Source: Phycisphaerales bacterium
Lineage (GTDB): Bacteria; Planctomycetota; Phycisphaerae; Phycisphaerales; SM1A02
Assembly: GCA_029260575.1 (NCBI GenBank)
Contig: JAJDDB010000002.1
Location: 1 to 64,000, forward strand
DNA length: 64,000 nucleotides
Direction of reading: 5' to 3'
Position numbers and translations under genes: made by a program. Positions 1 to 8,479 of the stretch are shown here, in pieces (the stretch's first letter is position 1; every line of letters starts with the position of its first letter). Under the pieces are notes generated by a model, which was not told where the DNA came from, did not search any database, and was given only the letters and a program-made list of their open reading frames with translations.

Positions 1-68
1 GCGATTAACACTTCTGCCTCACGCAGCTTGTTGACAATCTGTTCTGCCGAAAAACGCTTCCGTGGCAT
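1..68 (-). CDS. IS3-family transposase OrfA, N-terminal fragment
   Basis: The minus strand encodes MPRKRFSAEQIVNKLREAEV before running off the window. This is the typical start of the OrfA helix-turn-helix protein of IS3-family elements, which binds the element ends during transposition. A GGAGG ribosome site lies 8 bases before the ATG at 68; an in-frame ATG at 74 is too close to it. Only about 22 codons are visible, so family is confident but subgroup and intactness are not. Confidence 0.85.
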   Translation of the reverse strand, partial: MPRKRFSAEQIVNKLREAEVLI

Positions 69-124
69 GAGCATTTCCTCCTTGATCCACGCCAGAGTGC
101 CACTCTGAACATGGATCAGATTCA
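1..124 (-). mobile_element. Edge of an IS3-like insertion sequence
   Basis: The OrfA start at 68 is preceded by about 55 non-coding bases that resemble an IS3-type terminal region. Read on the minus strand the outer edge appears to be TGAATCTGATCC starting at 124, with the 5'-TG end usual for the family. The + strand beyond about 125 reads directly into the interior of a beta-helix protein, which fits insertion into that gene. The exact edge and target duplication cannot be fixed because the other end lies outside the window. Confidence 0.65.
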
Positions 125-978
125 GGGGGAAAGGTCAACCATCGTCTGGCTCCGGTGGTGGAGTGGTGGTTAGTGCCACGGCGCAGTTTCTGAATAATCG
201 AGTGACAGGCAACAAAGCAGGCTTGGATGGCGCAGGCATTGTCGCCGGTGGTACGTCGGTCACATTGGCGAATTGCATTGTGTCAGGAAATAGCGCCGGC
301 CGGGTTGGTGGTGGCATAATGGTCTCCGGTTCTATCCACGTTGGTAATTGTGTCGTCATCTCCAATCACGCACCAATTGGAGGTGGTATTCGAATTGGGA
401 TATCACCAAAACATGTAGTTATCAGCAACACAATTCTTTACGACAACGCTGCCCAGCAAGTTAGTGACGCCCACTTGAGTTCTCAGGTGTCATACTGTGT
501 CATCGGCGGCGGTTTACCCTGGGCCACAAACAGCATCACTACCGACCCTCTCTTTGTCGATACCGCCAACGGCGACTACCGCTTGCAACCGGGATCGCCT
601 GCGATTGACCGTGGCCACAACTGGCTCGTTGCAACCGACGATCTTGACCTGGATAACGACGGCAACACTGATGAACTTACACCTCTTGATCTCGATGGTA
701 ACGCACGTATCGCCAACGGCGGCGCACGAAGCGGCTGCGGCGCCCCGGCCATCGTTGACATCGGCGCATACGAATTCCAAGGCGTACCAATCACAATCGA
801 CCTGTGCATCGGCGACACTGATGGGAACGGCGCAATCGATGTGTTCGACTTGCTCGAACTGCTCTCGGCTTGGGGTCTGTGCGTTGACGACTGTTGCCTT
901 GCTGATCTAGTTGTTGATGGCGTGATTGACGTGTTCGACTTGCTCGACCTGCTTGCCGCATGGGGAGCATGTGAGTAA
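125..978 (+). pseudogene. Secreted beta-helix/dockerin-like protein, 5' end removed by IS
   Basis: The open frame enters from the IS edge with no credible start (only GTG codons at 163 and 166). It encodes glycine-rich repeats of the polymorphic-membrane-protein or right-handed beta-helix kind (GNxAG..GGGI), then a choice-of-anchor-Q-like region (DPLFVD ... GDYRLQPGSPAIDRG). Two dockerin-like EF-hand repeats follow (GDTDGNGAIDVFDLLELL and VVDGVIDVFDLLDLL), each ending in AWG. Such C-terminal repeats are common on secreted proteins of Phycisphaerae and probably act in surface attachment or sorting. The protein lacks its signal peptide and N-terminal repeats, so it is most likely a remnant. Confidence 0.8.
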
Positions 979-1188
979 CGCATCCCTTCGGCTACGCCAC
1001 CCTAGTGCATGGCATGGTCTTGCAGGGCTCTGTTTGATACCACGAGTGTTTGAGGTGCAGCGAAACGCCGCCTTGGCGGTACTCTTGATATGGGGTTGGG
1101 TGTAGTGTGGGAACGTGGGGATAATCTACCTCTTTCGATCGTGAATGCGGCCGTTGTGAACACCACACGCGGGCGCGGGGAACCTGCC

Positions 1189-3798
1189 ATGAAGCGACTG
1201 ACTCTCATCGAACGAACACTTTCTCGTGCCGCGCTGCTCAGCATGTGCGCCGCTGCGTTACTGACCGCCACAGCACCCGCCGGCGAGACTGATGCTGGGG
1301 AACTGTGGTACGCAGACGGCGAACACGAATGCCTGCACGGCAAGCTGGAACACCTGCACCTCGCTGAAGCCGCAGCGTGGGATGAATCCACCGGCGCCGA
1401 CCTGCGAAATTTCCCGCCGGATCGCCTCGTCGACTACGGCCACATGAAGCTTGATATGCGCTTCGACGACTTGAATGAGATGCGGTTCACTGCGACGGAA
1501 ACATTGTCGTTCATACCCATCGGCTCGCCGGTGACTGCGCTGACGCTTGACGCGGTTGGTCTGGAGATTGAGTCGGTGATGATGGATGGCCAGCCGGTCG
1601 CATACTTCAGAGATGACGAAACAATTTCACTGTCTTTTGAGGAGCCGCTTGCGATTGGTAAGGAACAGACCGTCGAGTTCAATTACATCTGCGACCACCC
1701 GTATGACGGAATGTTCTTCACGCCGTATTCGCCTGACGCGCCAAGCTACACTGCTGAAGTGCATACGCAGGGGCAGACGGATACGAACAGGCATTGGTTT
1801 GTTGCCCACGATTTCCCGAACGAACGCATGACGACCGAATTGGTCGTCGACGTTCCCGCTGGTTTTCAGGTGTCGGGCAACGGCCGGTTGATCAATCATG
1901 ATGATCGCGGTGACCGCGAAGTCTGGCACTGGCTACAGGACAAGCCGCATGTGAGTTACCTCGTGTCGTTGGTGATCGGTAAATTCGACATTGTCGAGCT
2001 TGAACATCCGCGGGTTTCGATGAATGTTTGGGTGCCGCAGGGGCTTGGCCATCAGGTTCAGCAGACGTACGGCAACACCGGCGCGATGATCGACCTCTTC
2101 GAGAAGCGGCTCGGATTTGCGTATCCATGGGATCGATACGATCAGCTTGTCGTGAAGAACTTCGGGGCCGGCGGAATGGAAAACACATCCGCCACAAGCA
2201 TGTACCCGACGGCAATCTTTGACAAAACGCAACTTCTTGATCGCGATATGGATGGCTTGATCGCCCATGAATTGGGCCATCAATGGACCGGCGACCTGAT
2301 TACATGCAAGAGCTGGGAGCACATCTGGTTGAACGAAGGCTGGGCTACGTACCTCAACGCTCTGTGGATGGAGCAGCGAGATGGTGAAGACGGTTACCTT
2401 GATACGGTGCGCGGCAGCTTCGGTGTAGCCCGCCGAGACAAGACGACCGACGAGCTCCCGATGGTGTCGCCGATCTACGACCAGTCGTGGGAGGTGTTTC
2501 GCCGACGAGCCAATCCGTATCCAAAAGGATCGTCGATTCTGCACATGCTGCGGAAGATGCTTGGTGAAAATGTGTTCTGGGAAGGCGTGCAGCTGTATAT
2601 GAATCGCCACGCATTTGATGTCGTGGAGACAGATGACTTTCGATACGCCATGGAAGAAGTCTCCGGCATGGGGTTGGAGTGGTTCTTCGAGCAGTGGTGC
2701 TATCGCCCAGGCACGCCTGACCTCGACGTCACGATTGATTACGACACGCGAAACAGCGAAATGCGAGTGCAGGTTGAGCAGAAGCAGGAAATCGATCAGC
2801 GCACGCCGGCATTTCGTTTCGAATTACCGATCCATGTGCGCACGCGTTCAGGTGCACAGACACACACAGTACACGTGACGGACGCGTCGACGACTTACAC
2901 TGCGAAGCTTGACGGCCCGCCGACGCTCGTCGCAGTGGACCCGTATCTGCATGTGCTGAAAACCATAACAGTCCACAAGCCCGATGAATTGTGGCTAGTA
3001 CAGGTCAGCGATGGGCCGACGATCGTCGCCCGGCATGAAGCCATCGACGCGTTCGCCGAGAAGGAAATGTCACGCCGCCGTGATCTGCTGGTTGAATTGA
3101 TCGAAGATGTGGATATTCGACACACCTTGCGGCAGCGTGCCGTCAGCGCGCTGCGCGGTTACGGCTCTGAGACTGCCAAGACTGAGATGCTTCGACTAGC
3201 CAAGAATGACATTGATGACGCCCGTGTTCGAGCAAGTGTGATTTCAGCGCTGCGTGATCAGGAAAGCGACGAGGCGATTAATCTGCTGGCCGCCGTTGCC
3301 GAGAGCGATCCGAGCTACGCGTGTCGTGTGTCAGCTGTTAATGGACTAGCGCATCTCGAAGCAGATGGGCACGCTGATCTCATTGTGGCGCTGGTTGATC
3401 AGCCCAGTCAGCATGATCAGATTCGCAAAGCGGCTCTGGGAGCCCTGGCTGATCTTGATGACGAGCGCGGTCTGGGGCTTGCAATGAAGTACGCTGCGTT
3501 CGGGTATATGGATCGCTCTCGACCAAGCGCGATTTCCGCAATCGCCGATCTGGCTGAGCATGACAACGACGCAGCAGTCGAATTTCTGCTGCCGCTGCTG
3601 CATGATCCGGAAGGTCGGGCTCGTAGCGCGACACTTTCAGCATTGGCGACGATTGCAGACGAGCGCGCTCTCGAGCCAATGAACGCCATTGCGCAGACCG
3701 ATCCTGATCCAGCAGTCCGCGATCGTGCGGAGCGAGCTGTCAAGAAGTTACGTGAGAACATGAAGAAGAACGACGAGAAGCAGGACGACGAGTCGTAA
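1189..3798 (+). CDS. Exported M1-family zinc aminopeptidase with C-terminal HEAT repeats
   Basis: An 869-residue protein. I chose the ATG at 1189, 33 codons inside the longest frame, because it gives a clean signal peptide (MKRLTLIERTLSRAALL... ending near TAPAGE). The M1 exopeptidase signature GGMEN is at about residues 328-332. The zinc site HELGH is at 360-364, with the third ligand E383 in NEGWATY: the HExxH-x18-E pattern of gluzincins. These enzymes remove N-terminal residues from peptides. From about residue 600 the sequence turns into alpha-helical HEAT-like repeats and ends in a lysine/acid-rich tail. It probably acts in the periplasm or outside the cell. The next gene converges on it with a 7-base gap. 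Confidence 0.92.
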   Translation: MKRLTLIERTLSRAALLSMCAAALLTATAPAGETDAGELWYADGEHECLHGKLEHLHLAEAAAWDESTGADLRNFPPDRLVDYGHMKLDMRFDDLNEMRFTATETLSFIPIGSPVTALTLDAVGLEIESVMMDGQPVAYFRDDETISLSFEEPLAIGKEQTVEFNYICDHPYDGMFFTPYSPDAPSYTAEVHTQGQTDTNRHWFVAHDFPNERMTTELVVDVPAGFQVSGNGRLINHDDRGDREVWHWLQDKPHVSYLVSLVIGKFDIVELEHPRVSMNVWVPQGLGHQVQQTYGNTGAMIDLFEKRLGFAYPWDRYDQLVVKNFGAGGMENTSATSMYPTAIFDKTQLLDRDMDGLIAHELGHQWTGDLITCKSWEHIWLNEGWATYLNALWMEQRDGEDGYLDTVRGSFGVARRDKTTDELPMVSPIYDQSWEVFRRRANPYPKGSSILHMLRKMLGENVFWEGVQLYMNRHAFDVVETDDFRYAMEEVSGMGLEWFFEQWCYRPGTPDLDVTIDYDTRNSEMRVQVEQKQEIDQRTPAFRFELPIHVRTRSGAQTHTVHVTDASTTYTAKLDGPPTLVAVDPYLHVLKTITVHKPDELWLVQVSDGPTIVARHEAIDAFAEKEMSRRRDLLVELIEDVDIRHTLRQRAVSALRGYGSETAKTEMLRLAKNDIDDARVRASVISALRDQESDEAINLLAAVAESDPSYACRVSAVNGLAHLEADGHADLIVALVDQPSQHDQIRKAALGALADLDDERGLGLAMKYAAFGYMDRSRPSAISAIADLAEHDNDAAVEFLLPLLHDPEGRARSATLSALATIADERALEPMNAIAQTDPDPAVRDRAERAVKKLRENMKKNDEKQDDES

Positions 3799-3805
3799 GT
3801 CTTCA

Positions 3806-5140
3806 TCAATCGATCCGCGAACGTTCTTCTTTCAGCCAGGCGCGCTCAAGTTGGGCGATGTTGCCGAACGCGCGCTCGAAGATCCGTACGTTCTCGGGCT
3901 CAGTCAGCCGGCCGGGTTCGTGGCTGCGCATGAGATTCATGTATTTCACGAGACCTGCACGTCGATATCGATGCATCCATGTCACCAGCGCATAGCTTTG
4001 GTGATACAGGATGTGTACAGCATTAGGATCACCCGTCGGCGGGCGAATAATTGTCACAAATGACTGTAGATCAACAAGTTGTTCATTGCGCACAAGTTCT
4101 TCAAAGGCGTCACGGCGCAAATCAAATTCAAAGTCGGGCCCGAATGATGTGCTGATCGATTCAGTCTCAAATGCGGTGGCGAGACCTTCGGAGATCCAAA
4201 ATGGATACTCGACATACGGCGACTGTACCTGCGTGTGAAACATGAGCTGATGCACAGTTTCATGCACAGTTGTCGCGGTCGAAAGGTGTTCCGTGAACTG
4301 CTCAACTTCACGGCGCTGCTGATTCAGATGCTGGCGGTATTGTTCGATTTCGCGGTGCATCTGGCGCGCATTGGAGGCTTCACCCTTTCTGCTTGCCTGG
4401 CGAGCTTGTTGACGTGCGTCCTGTACGTTCGACTCCAGATTTGCCAGATCATCATGGGCTTTGAGCACACCGGGATTGCTGTGCGCGTTATAGAACACCG
4501 CTCGATCATGCTTGGGTGTGTAATAGCCGGCAATCCAGTCTGCATGAATGTCATCATGGCTGCGAGCAAAGGCTGCATAGTCATCTCGCTCATCAAAGAG
4601 CACACACACTAGGCGATACCGCAACGGTAGCGGTCGAAGATCTAACCGATTCGCATCGCGATTGAATTCATGCAGAGTGCGTTCAAGGCGAGTTGCATGT
4701 CCCTGAATTACATATCCGGGAGCATCGGAAACAATGACGAAGTGTTTTGACTTGAGTTGTGTGAATTCCGGCAGCAGCGCACTCACATTCTCCAGAGCGT
4801 CTGAATCGACTGGCAGACGGCGGTTCTCCCACAGCGCAAGCAATGACCGATACGCTTCGTTGTTGGCCGGCTCGCGCTCCAGCACCATGCGGTACAGTTG
4901 ATCAGCGTCGATGAAAAGATTCTGTGCAGCGGCGCGATCTGCTCGTTCAAGAAGCGCTTCAATGGACGAATCCGCATTTGGAATGACTTCCCATTGCATC
5001 TGTGGGAGTTCATCAGGCGGGCCGGCAGCGGGAGCAGTCGACCAGGCGAGAGCGATGATGCCCAGGAATGCGCCCCCACGCCAACCAACGGATCTGATGT
5101 GCTGATAGCCTTGGCGCGAGGTTCGTGCTGCGTCGTTCAC
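3806..5140 (-). CDS. DUF1570-type putative exported zinc peptidase
   Basis: A 444-residue protein with an N-terminal hydrophobic segment (about 23-39) suited to export. A helical TPR-like stretch covers about 60-105 and a lysine/glutamine-rich, probably coiled-coil stretch about 225-285. The C-terminal part holds HETVH (293-297) followed by FWISEGLATAFE (E318), the arrangement of DUF1570 and other peptidase-MA-like gluzincins. The HExxH residues and downstream Glu are present, so catalysis is plausible, but the substrate is unknown. It converges on the M1 aminopeptidase gene and diverges from nuoB. Confidence 0.75.
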   Translation of the reverse strand: MNDAARTSRQGYQHIRSVGWRGGAFLGIIALAWSTAPAAGPPDELPQMQWEVIPNADSSIEALLERADRAAAQNLFIDADQLYRMVLEREPANNEAYRSLLALWENRRLPVDSDALENVSALLPEFTQLKSKHFVIVSDAPGYVIQGHATRLERTLHEFNRDANRLDLRPLPLRYRLVCVLFDERDDYAAFARSHDDIHADWIAGYYTPKHDRAVFYNAHSNPGVLKAHDDLANLESNVQDARQQARQASRKGEASNARQMHREIEQYRQHLNQQRREVEQFTEHLSTATTVHETVHQLMFHTQVQSPYVEYPFWISEGLATAFETESISTSFGPDFEFDLRRDAFEELVRNEQLVDLQSFVTIIRPPTGDPNAVHILYHQSYALVTWMHRYRRAGLVKYMNLMRSHEPGRLTEPENVRIFERAFGNIAQLERAWLKEERSRID

Positions 5141-5359
5141 GCAATCCAGATCGGGTCACTCGTGTTGTTGATTGACGCACGGCTGGGCAGAATTGCGGAT
5201 GATGCGGTACCGCAATCTGACTCATGTGTACAGCTTTCCAGAGCGCTGTCGCAAACCGCTCAGGTTGCCCGATAATGTTGAATCAGCATCATGGGGTGCA
5301 GGTACTGGTCACAATGACGGTTCGGCCGTACGATTCGGTTCTGAAGGAGCAGAAGGCAC

Positions 5360-5929
5360 ATGGGACTCGAAGCAGCACTTCCCGTTGATGGGTTTATGAC
5401 GACGCAGTTGAACCGCGTGATCAACTGGTCGCGGCGGTCCGCAGTCTGGCCGATGCCGTTCGCTACGGCGTGCTGCGGTATTGAACTGATGGCCACCGCG
5501 TCCAGCAGATACGATCTCGCGCGATTCGGTGCCGAAGTCATGCGCTTCAGCCCCAGACAGGCGGATCTGATGATTGTCGCCGGCCGGGTGGCAGTGAAGA
5601 TGCTTCCCGTATTGCAGCGAATCTATGCTCAAATGACGGAACCAAAATGGGTGATCTCGATGGGTGCGTGTGCATCAACCGGCGGTGTCTTTGACACATA
5701 TGCCACTGTTCAGGGAGTGGATCAGTTCATCCCTGTCGATGTGTATGTGCCCGGATGCCCGCCACGGCCGGAACAGTTGATGGAAGGCATAATGGCTATC
5801 CAGAAATTGATCGACGATGACAACATTCCCTATGACGGTGAAGGCAAGCGCATTCCGCTTCAGTTGGCCCTGGAGCCCAACTACCGGCCGAAGCCGCAGC
5901 CTGTTGATGTCAGTGTCGGCGCGACCTGA
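5360..5929 (+). CDS. nuoB: NADH-quinone oxidoreductase subunit B
   Basis: A 189-residue protein matching the complex I PSST/NuoB subunit, which carries iron-sulfur cluster N2 and passes electrons to quinone at the membrane interface. The cluster ligands are visible: C38-C39 in [10 protein letters not shown]104 in [10 protein letters not shown] and C133 in [10 protein letters not shown]. The start ATG follows an AGGAG-type site. Length is normal for the family. No other nuo gene is nearby, so it is a stand-alone copy in this window. It could serve a complex encoded elsewhere, or a related hydrogenase-type module. Confidence 0.95.
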   Translation: MGLEAALPVDGFMTTQLNRVINWSRRSAVWPMPFATACCGIELMATASSRYDLARFGAEVMRFSPRQADLMIVAGRVAVKMLPVLQRIYAQMTEPKWVISMGACASTGGVFDTYATVQGVDQFIPVDVYVPGCPPRPEQLMEGIMAIQKLIDDDNIPYDGEGKRIPLQLALEPNYRPKPQPVDVSVGAT

Positions 5930-6211
5930 TACACGTGCCGATGTTTCATACTCGTGGCCGATTCGCAATCTCATACTCGAAATCTGATACTCTTCGCCGC
6001 GACTTCTGGCAGTACGTATACATAGTACGATCGTGTTCGGCGGAGATCTGCTCCGTCAATCGTGCATCTGGATGAAGATGCATTGTGAATACTTGTGCAA
6101 CAAACACAGCTCGATCGGCCGCGACGCCAACACGCATCAATCTATATTCAGTGATCGTGCATTCTGGGCGCGATATTCGTTTCGTTACACGTCTTTAAGA
6201 GGACAATACAC

Positions 6212-6634
6212 ATGGGAATGGTCAAGGAATTCAAAGAATTCGCAATGCGCGGCAACGTCGTCGATATGGCTGTCGGCATCATCATCGGTGCGGCATTCGG
6301 CAAGATAGTCAGTTCGATCGTGAAGGACGTCATCATGCCGCCGATCGGCTTAATGCTCGGCGGTGTTGATTTTGCGGAACTCGTCATTACGCTCAAACAA
6401 GGCGCAGCAGCAACTGCCACGGCAGAAGCAGTAGAAGCGGTGACGATTAACTACGGCGTGTTTCTCAACACTGTATTGGACTTTCTCATCATTGCCTTTG
6501 CAATCTTCATGGTTATCAAAGTCATGAACAGAATGAAGAAGAAGGAAGAGGCCAAGCCCGCCGCGCCGCCGGAGCCGTCCAAGCAAGAGAAGCTCCTCGG
6601 TGAGATTCGCGATATCCTCAAGGAACGCTCATAA
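6212..6634 (+). CDS. mscL: Large-conductance mechanosensitive channel
   Basis: A 140-residue protein of MscL type. The N-terminal amphipathic helix and TM1 ([18 protein letters not shown]...) are followed by a periplasmic loop (about 55-85) and TM2 (about 88-110, [17 protein letters not shown]). A charged C-terminal helix ([16 protein letters not shown]) ends the protein. The pentameric channel opens under membrane tension to release solutes during osmotic downshock. An AGAGGA ribosome site precedes the ATG. The gene is single, with a strong hairpin downstream. Confidence 0.96.
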   Translation: MGMVKEFKEFAMRGNVVDMAVGIIIGAAFGKIVSSIVKDVIMPPIGLMLGGVDFAELVITLKQGAAATATAEAVEAVTINYGVFLNTVLDFLIIAFAIFMVIKVMNRMKKKEEAKPAAPPEPSKQEKLLGEIRDILKERS

Positions 6635-6701
6635 GTCCACTACACTCGAATATACGCGCTTGCTCGACGAGCAATTGGTGCAATGCATTCTTACATGTGT
6701 A

Positions 6702-6735
6702 AAACGGCACGATGATGACGATCATCGTGCCGTTT
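6702..6735. terminator. Bidirectional intrinsic terminator
   Basis: A perfect 15-bp stem (AAACGGCACGATGAT paired with its complement) closes a 4-base loop GACG. A/T runs at both stem ends give U-tracts in either direction. It sits between mscL (+) and the convergent DUF4139 gene (-), so it can serve both. Confidence 0.85.
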
Positions 6736-6791
6736 GCAATTTCTAGATTTTGCTGCACAGCAGCGTGCGTGTCGTGTTTGTCGACTTGAAA

Positions 6792-8339
6792 TCACCACGT
6801 ATAGCGCACGGTGTAGTGAATGGTCTTTTCGCCATGGGCGGGCACTTCGACTACGAAGTGCACTGTCCGCGAGTCGATCTTTTCATAGTCATCAGACTTT
6901 TCGAGAATATTCCAGTTCACCCAGCGATAAAGATTTTCCTTCACGATCACCTTGACCGGCTCATCCTTGTGATTGCGCAGTTTTATCTCGATTGATTCGC
7001 GCATCCAATCAGCACTGTTGTTGATCTCGAAATTCGTCTGCGTGCGCTCGCCGACGACATCGAACGCAGACCCGATCTTGATCAGCACTTCCTCATCACG
7101 GGGCGTATGGTCGATAAGATCTTCGCCAATGAACTCGAGCGTATCGTCCGCAACATCGCGTTTGTATACGCGAACTTTGCCCGCAGGCAGCGGCATGCCC
7201 AGGTTGTTGTCCTCTTCATTCTGGAAGCGGATATAAACATCAACCTTCTTGTTGGACTGGTTGCCGAGATTTCGATCGGTTTGCGGACTGGGGAAGAACC
7301 AGTTGCGTGCTGATGGCAGGCCGTAGTAGACCATGACCTTCTCGACATCCGCGTTGCGGGCGGTCGGAAACATCGTGATCTGCTGCGTAGTGTTGGCAAG
7401 AATGTCGGTTCTGCGCGGCAGTGAATACATGTGGTATTCGAAGAACGTTTTTTCCTCGAACCCGGCTTTTGCCGACTGCATGGCGAGGTCTCTGTACCCG
7501 CCTCCGCCAAAACCGCCGCCGTTACGCACGTTGGGATCAATGCGCTGCACATCCCCTGCGATGAGCTTCAGAGTTGCGTCCTTGTACGCAGCGCCGCTGA
7601 GGTTCATGAGTGTGACCCATGCACCAAGATCTGCTTGCGTATCGGTCTCGTTGAGCACAAGATTGTAATCACTGCGCCATGTAATGCCACTCGTCTGGTA
7701 GGTCGTTCGAATGTCGCGCGCACCGCCGGTATCAGCATGTAGCTTCCAGACCAGCGTCGGTTTGGTCACAAGATCATTGGCGGGCAGCGGGGGGAGCGTG
7801 ATGCGCCCGCTGTTGATCGGCAACATTTCAATACCCTGCGGCGTTTCGATGATGAATTGGCCCTGGTTTACTGACAGAACTTTGCCGAGTACAGAGTGGC
7901 TGTCGCCGTTGTTCGTTGTTGTGGACAATTTGATGTTGCGGTCGATGTACGCCTCGTAAATCTTCTGTGGGTTGACGAGATCAAATTCGAAATTCTGTTC
8001 CAGAACAGTCGTGCCTGCGGGGTTCATAATGTCGGTGAAACTGACAGTGGTTGGGTCAATGAACTGCGCTACATCTGTAAAACGCAATTCGTTAAAACCA
8101 CCGTCAAGGGTGACGCTGCGTGTTTCCTTCACGACGCCAAAGCCGGGCACCTGCCAGACATAGTTTGGGTTGTAGCCCATGTTCTGCTGGCTGATGAAAC
8201 GTTGCGGGTCGAAGCCTGCGGGATCGGCAGAGGAATAAATCGTCACAGCCACATCGTTTTCGGCAGCAAGAGCGCAGCCGGCTGCACAGATCGCAAGTGT
8301 CGTAACCAGAGTCCTTGAAAGGCAGAAATGTGTGAACAT
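6792..8339 (-). CDS. DUF4139 domain exported protein
   Basis: A 515-residue protein. The ATG at 8339 was chosen over one 40 codons upstream because it has a GAGGAG site and starts a signal peptide (MFTHFCLSRTLVTTLAI... ending near ALAAE). The central and C-terminal part matches DUF4139 proteins: a mixed-beta region, then TSGITWRSDYNLVLNE, ADLGAWVTLMNLSGAAYKDA and a C-terminal beta-rich domain. Function is not established; such proteins are secreted or periplasmic. The VCBS-repeat gene lies upstream on the same strand, 140 bases away. Confidence 0.8.
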   Translation of the reverse strand: MFTHFCLSRTLVTTLAICAAGCALAAENDVAVTIYSSADPAGFDPQRFISQQNMGYNPNYVWQVPGFGVVKETRSVTLDGGFNELRFTDVAQFIDPTTVSFTDIMNPAGTTVLEQNFEFDLVNPQKIYEAYIDRNIKLSTTTNNGDSHSVLGKVLSVNQGQFIIETPQGIEMLPINSGRITLPPLPANDLVTKPTLVWKLHADTGGARDIRTTYQTSGITWRSDYNLVLNETDTQADLGAWVTLMNLSGAAYKDATLKLIAGDVQRIDPNVRNGGGFGGGGYRDLAMQSAKAGFEEKTFFEYHMYSLPRRTDILANTTQQITMFPTARNADVEKVMVYYGLPSARNWFFPSPQTDRNLGNQSNKKVDVYIRFQNEEDNNLGMPLPAGKVRVYKRDVADDTLEFIGEDLIDHTPRDEEVLIKIGSAFDVVGERTQTNFEINNSADWMRESIEIKLRNHKDEPVKVIVKENLYRWVNWNILEKSDDYEKIDSRTVHFVVEVPAHGEKTIHYTVRYTW

Positions 8340-8479
8340 AAGGAATCTCCTCAAACGGCATTGTGCCGCTGTGGACTGTTGAGCGTGTTCGCGAAGTCTA
8401 CAAGCACCATCGCCGTACACCATGATCAACGCAGGCACGGAGTCTTTCTTATTGATCAACTTTGGAATAGGGTGAGTCC

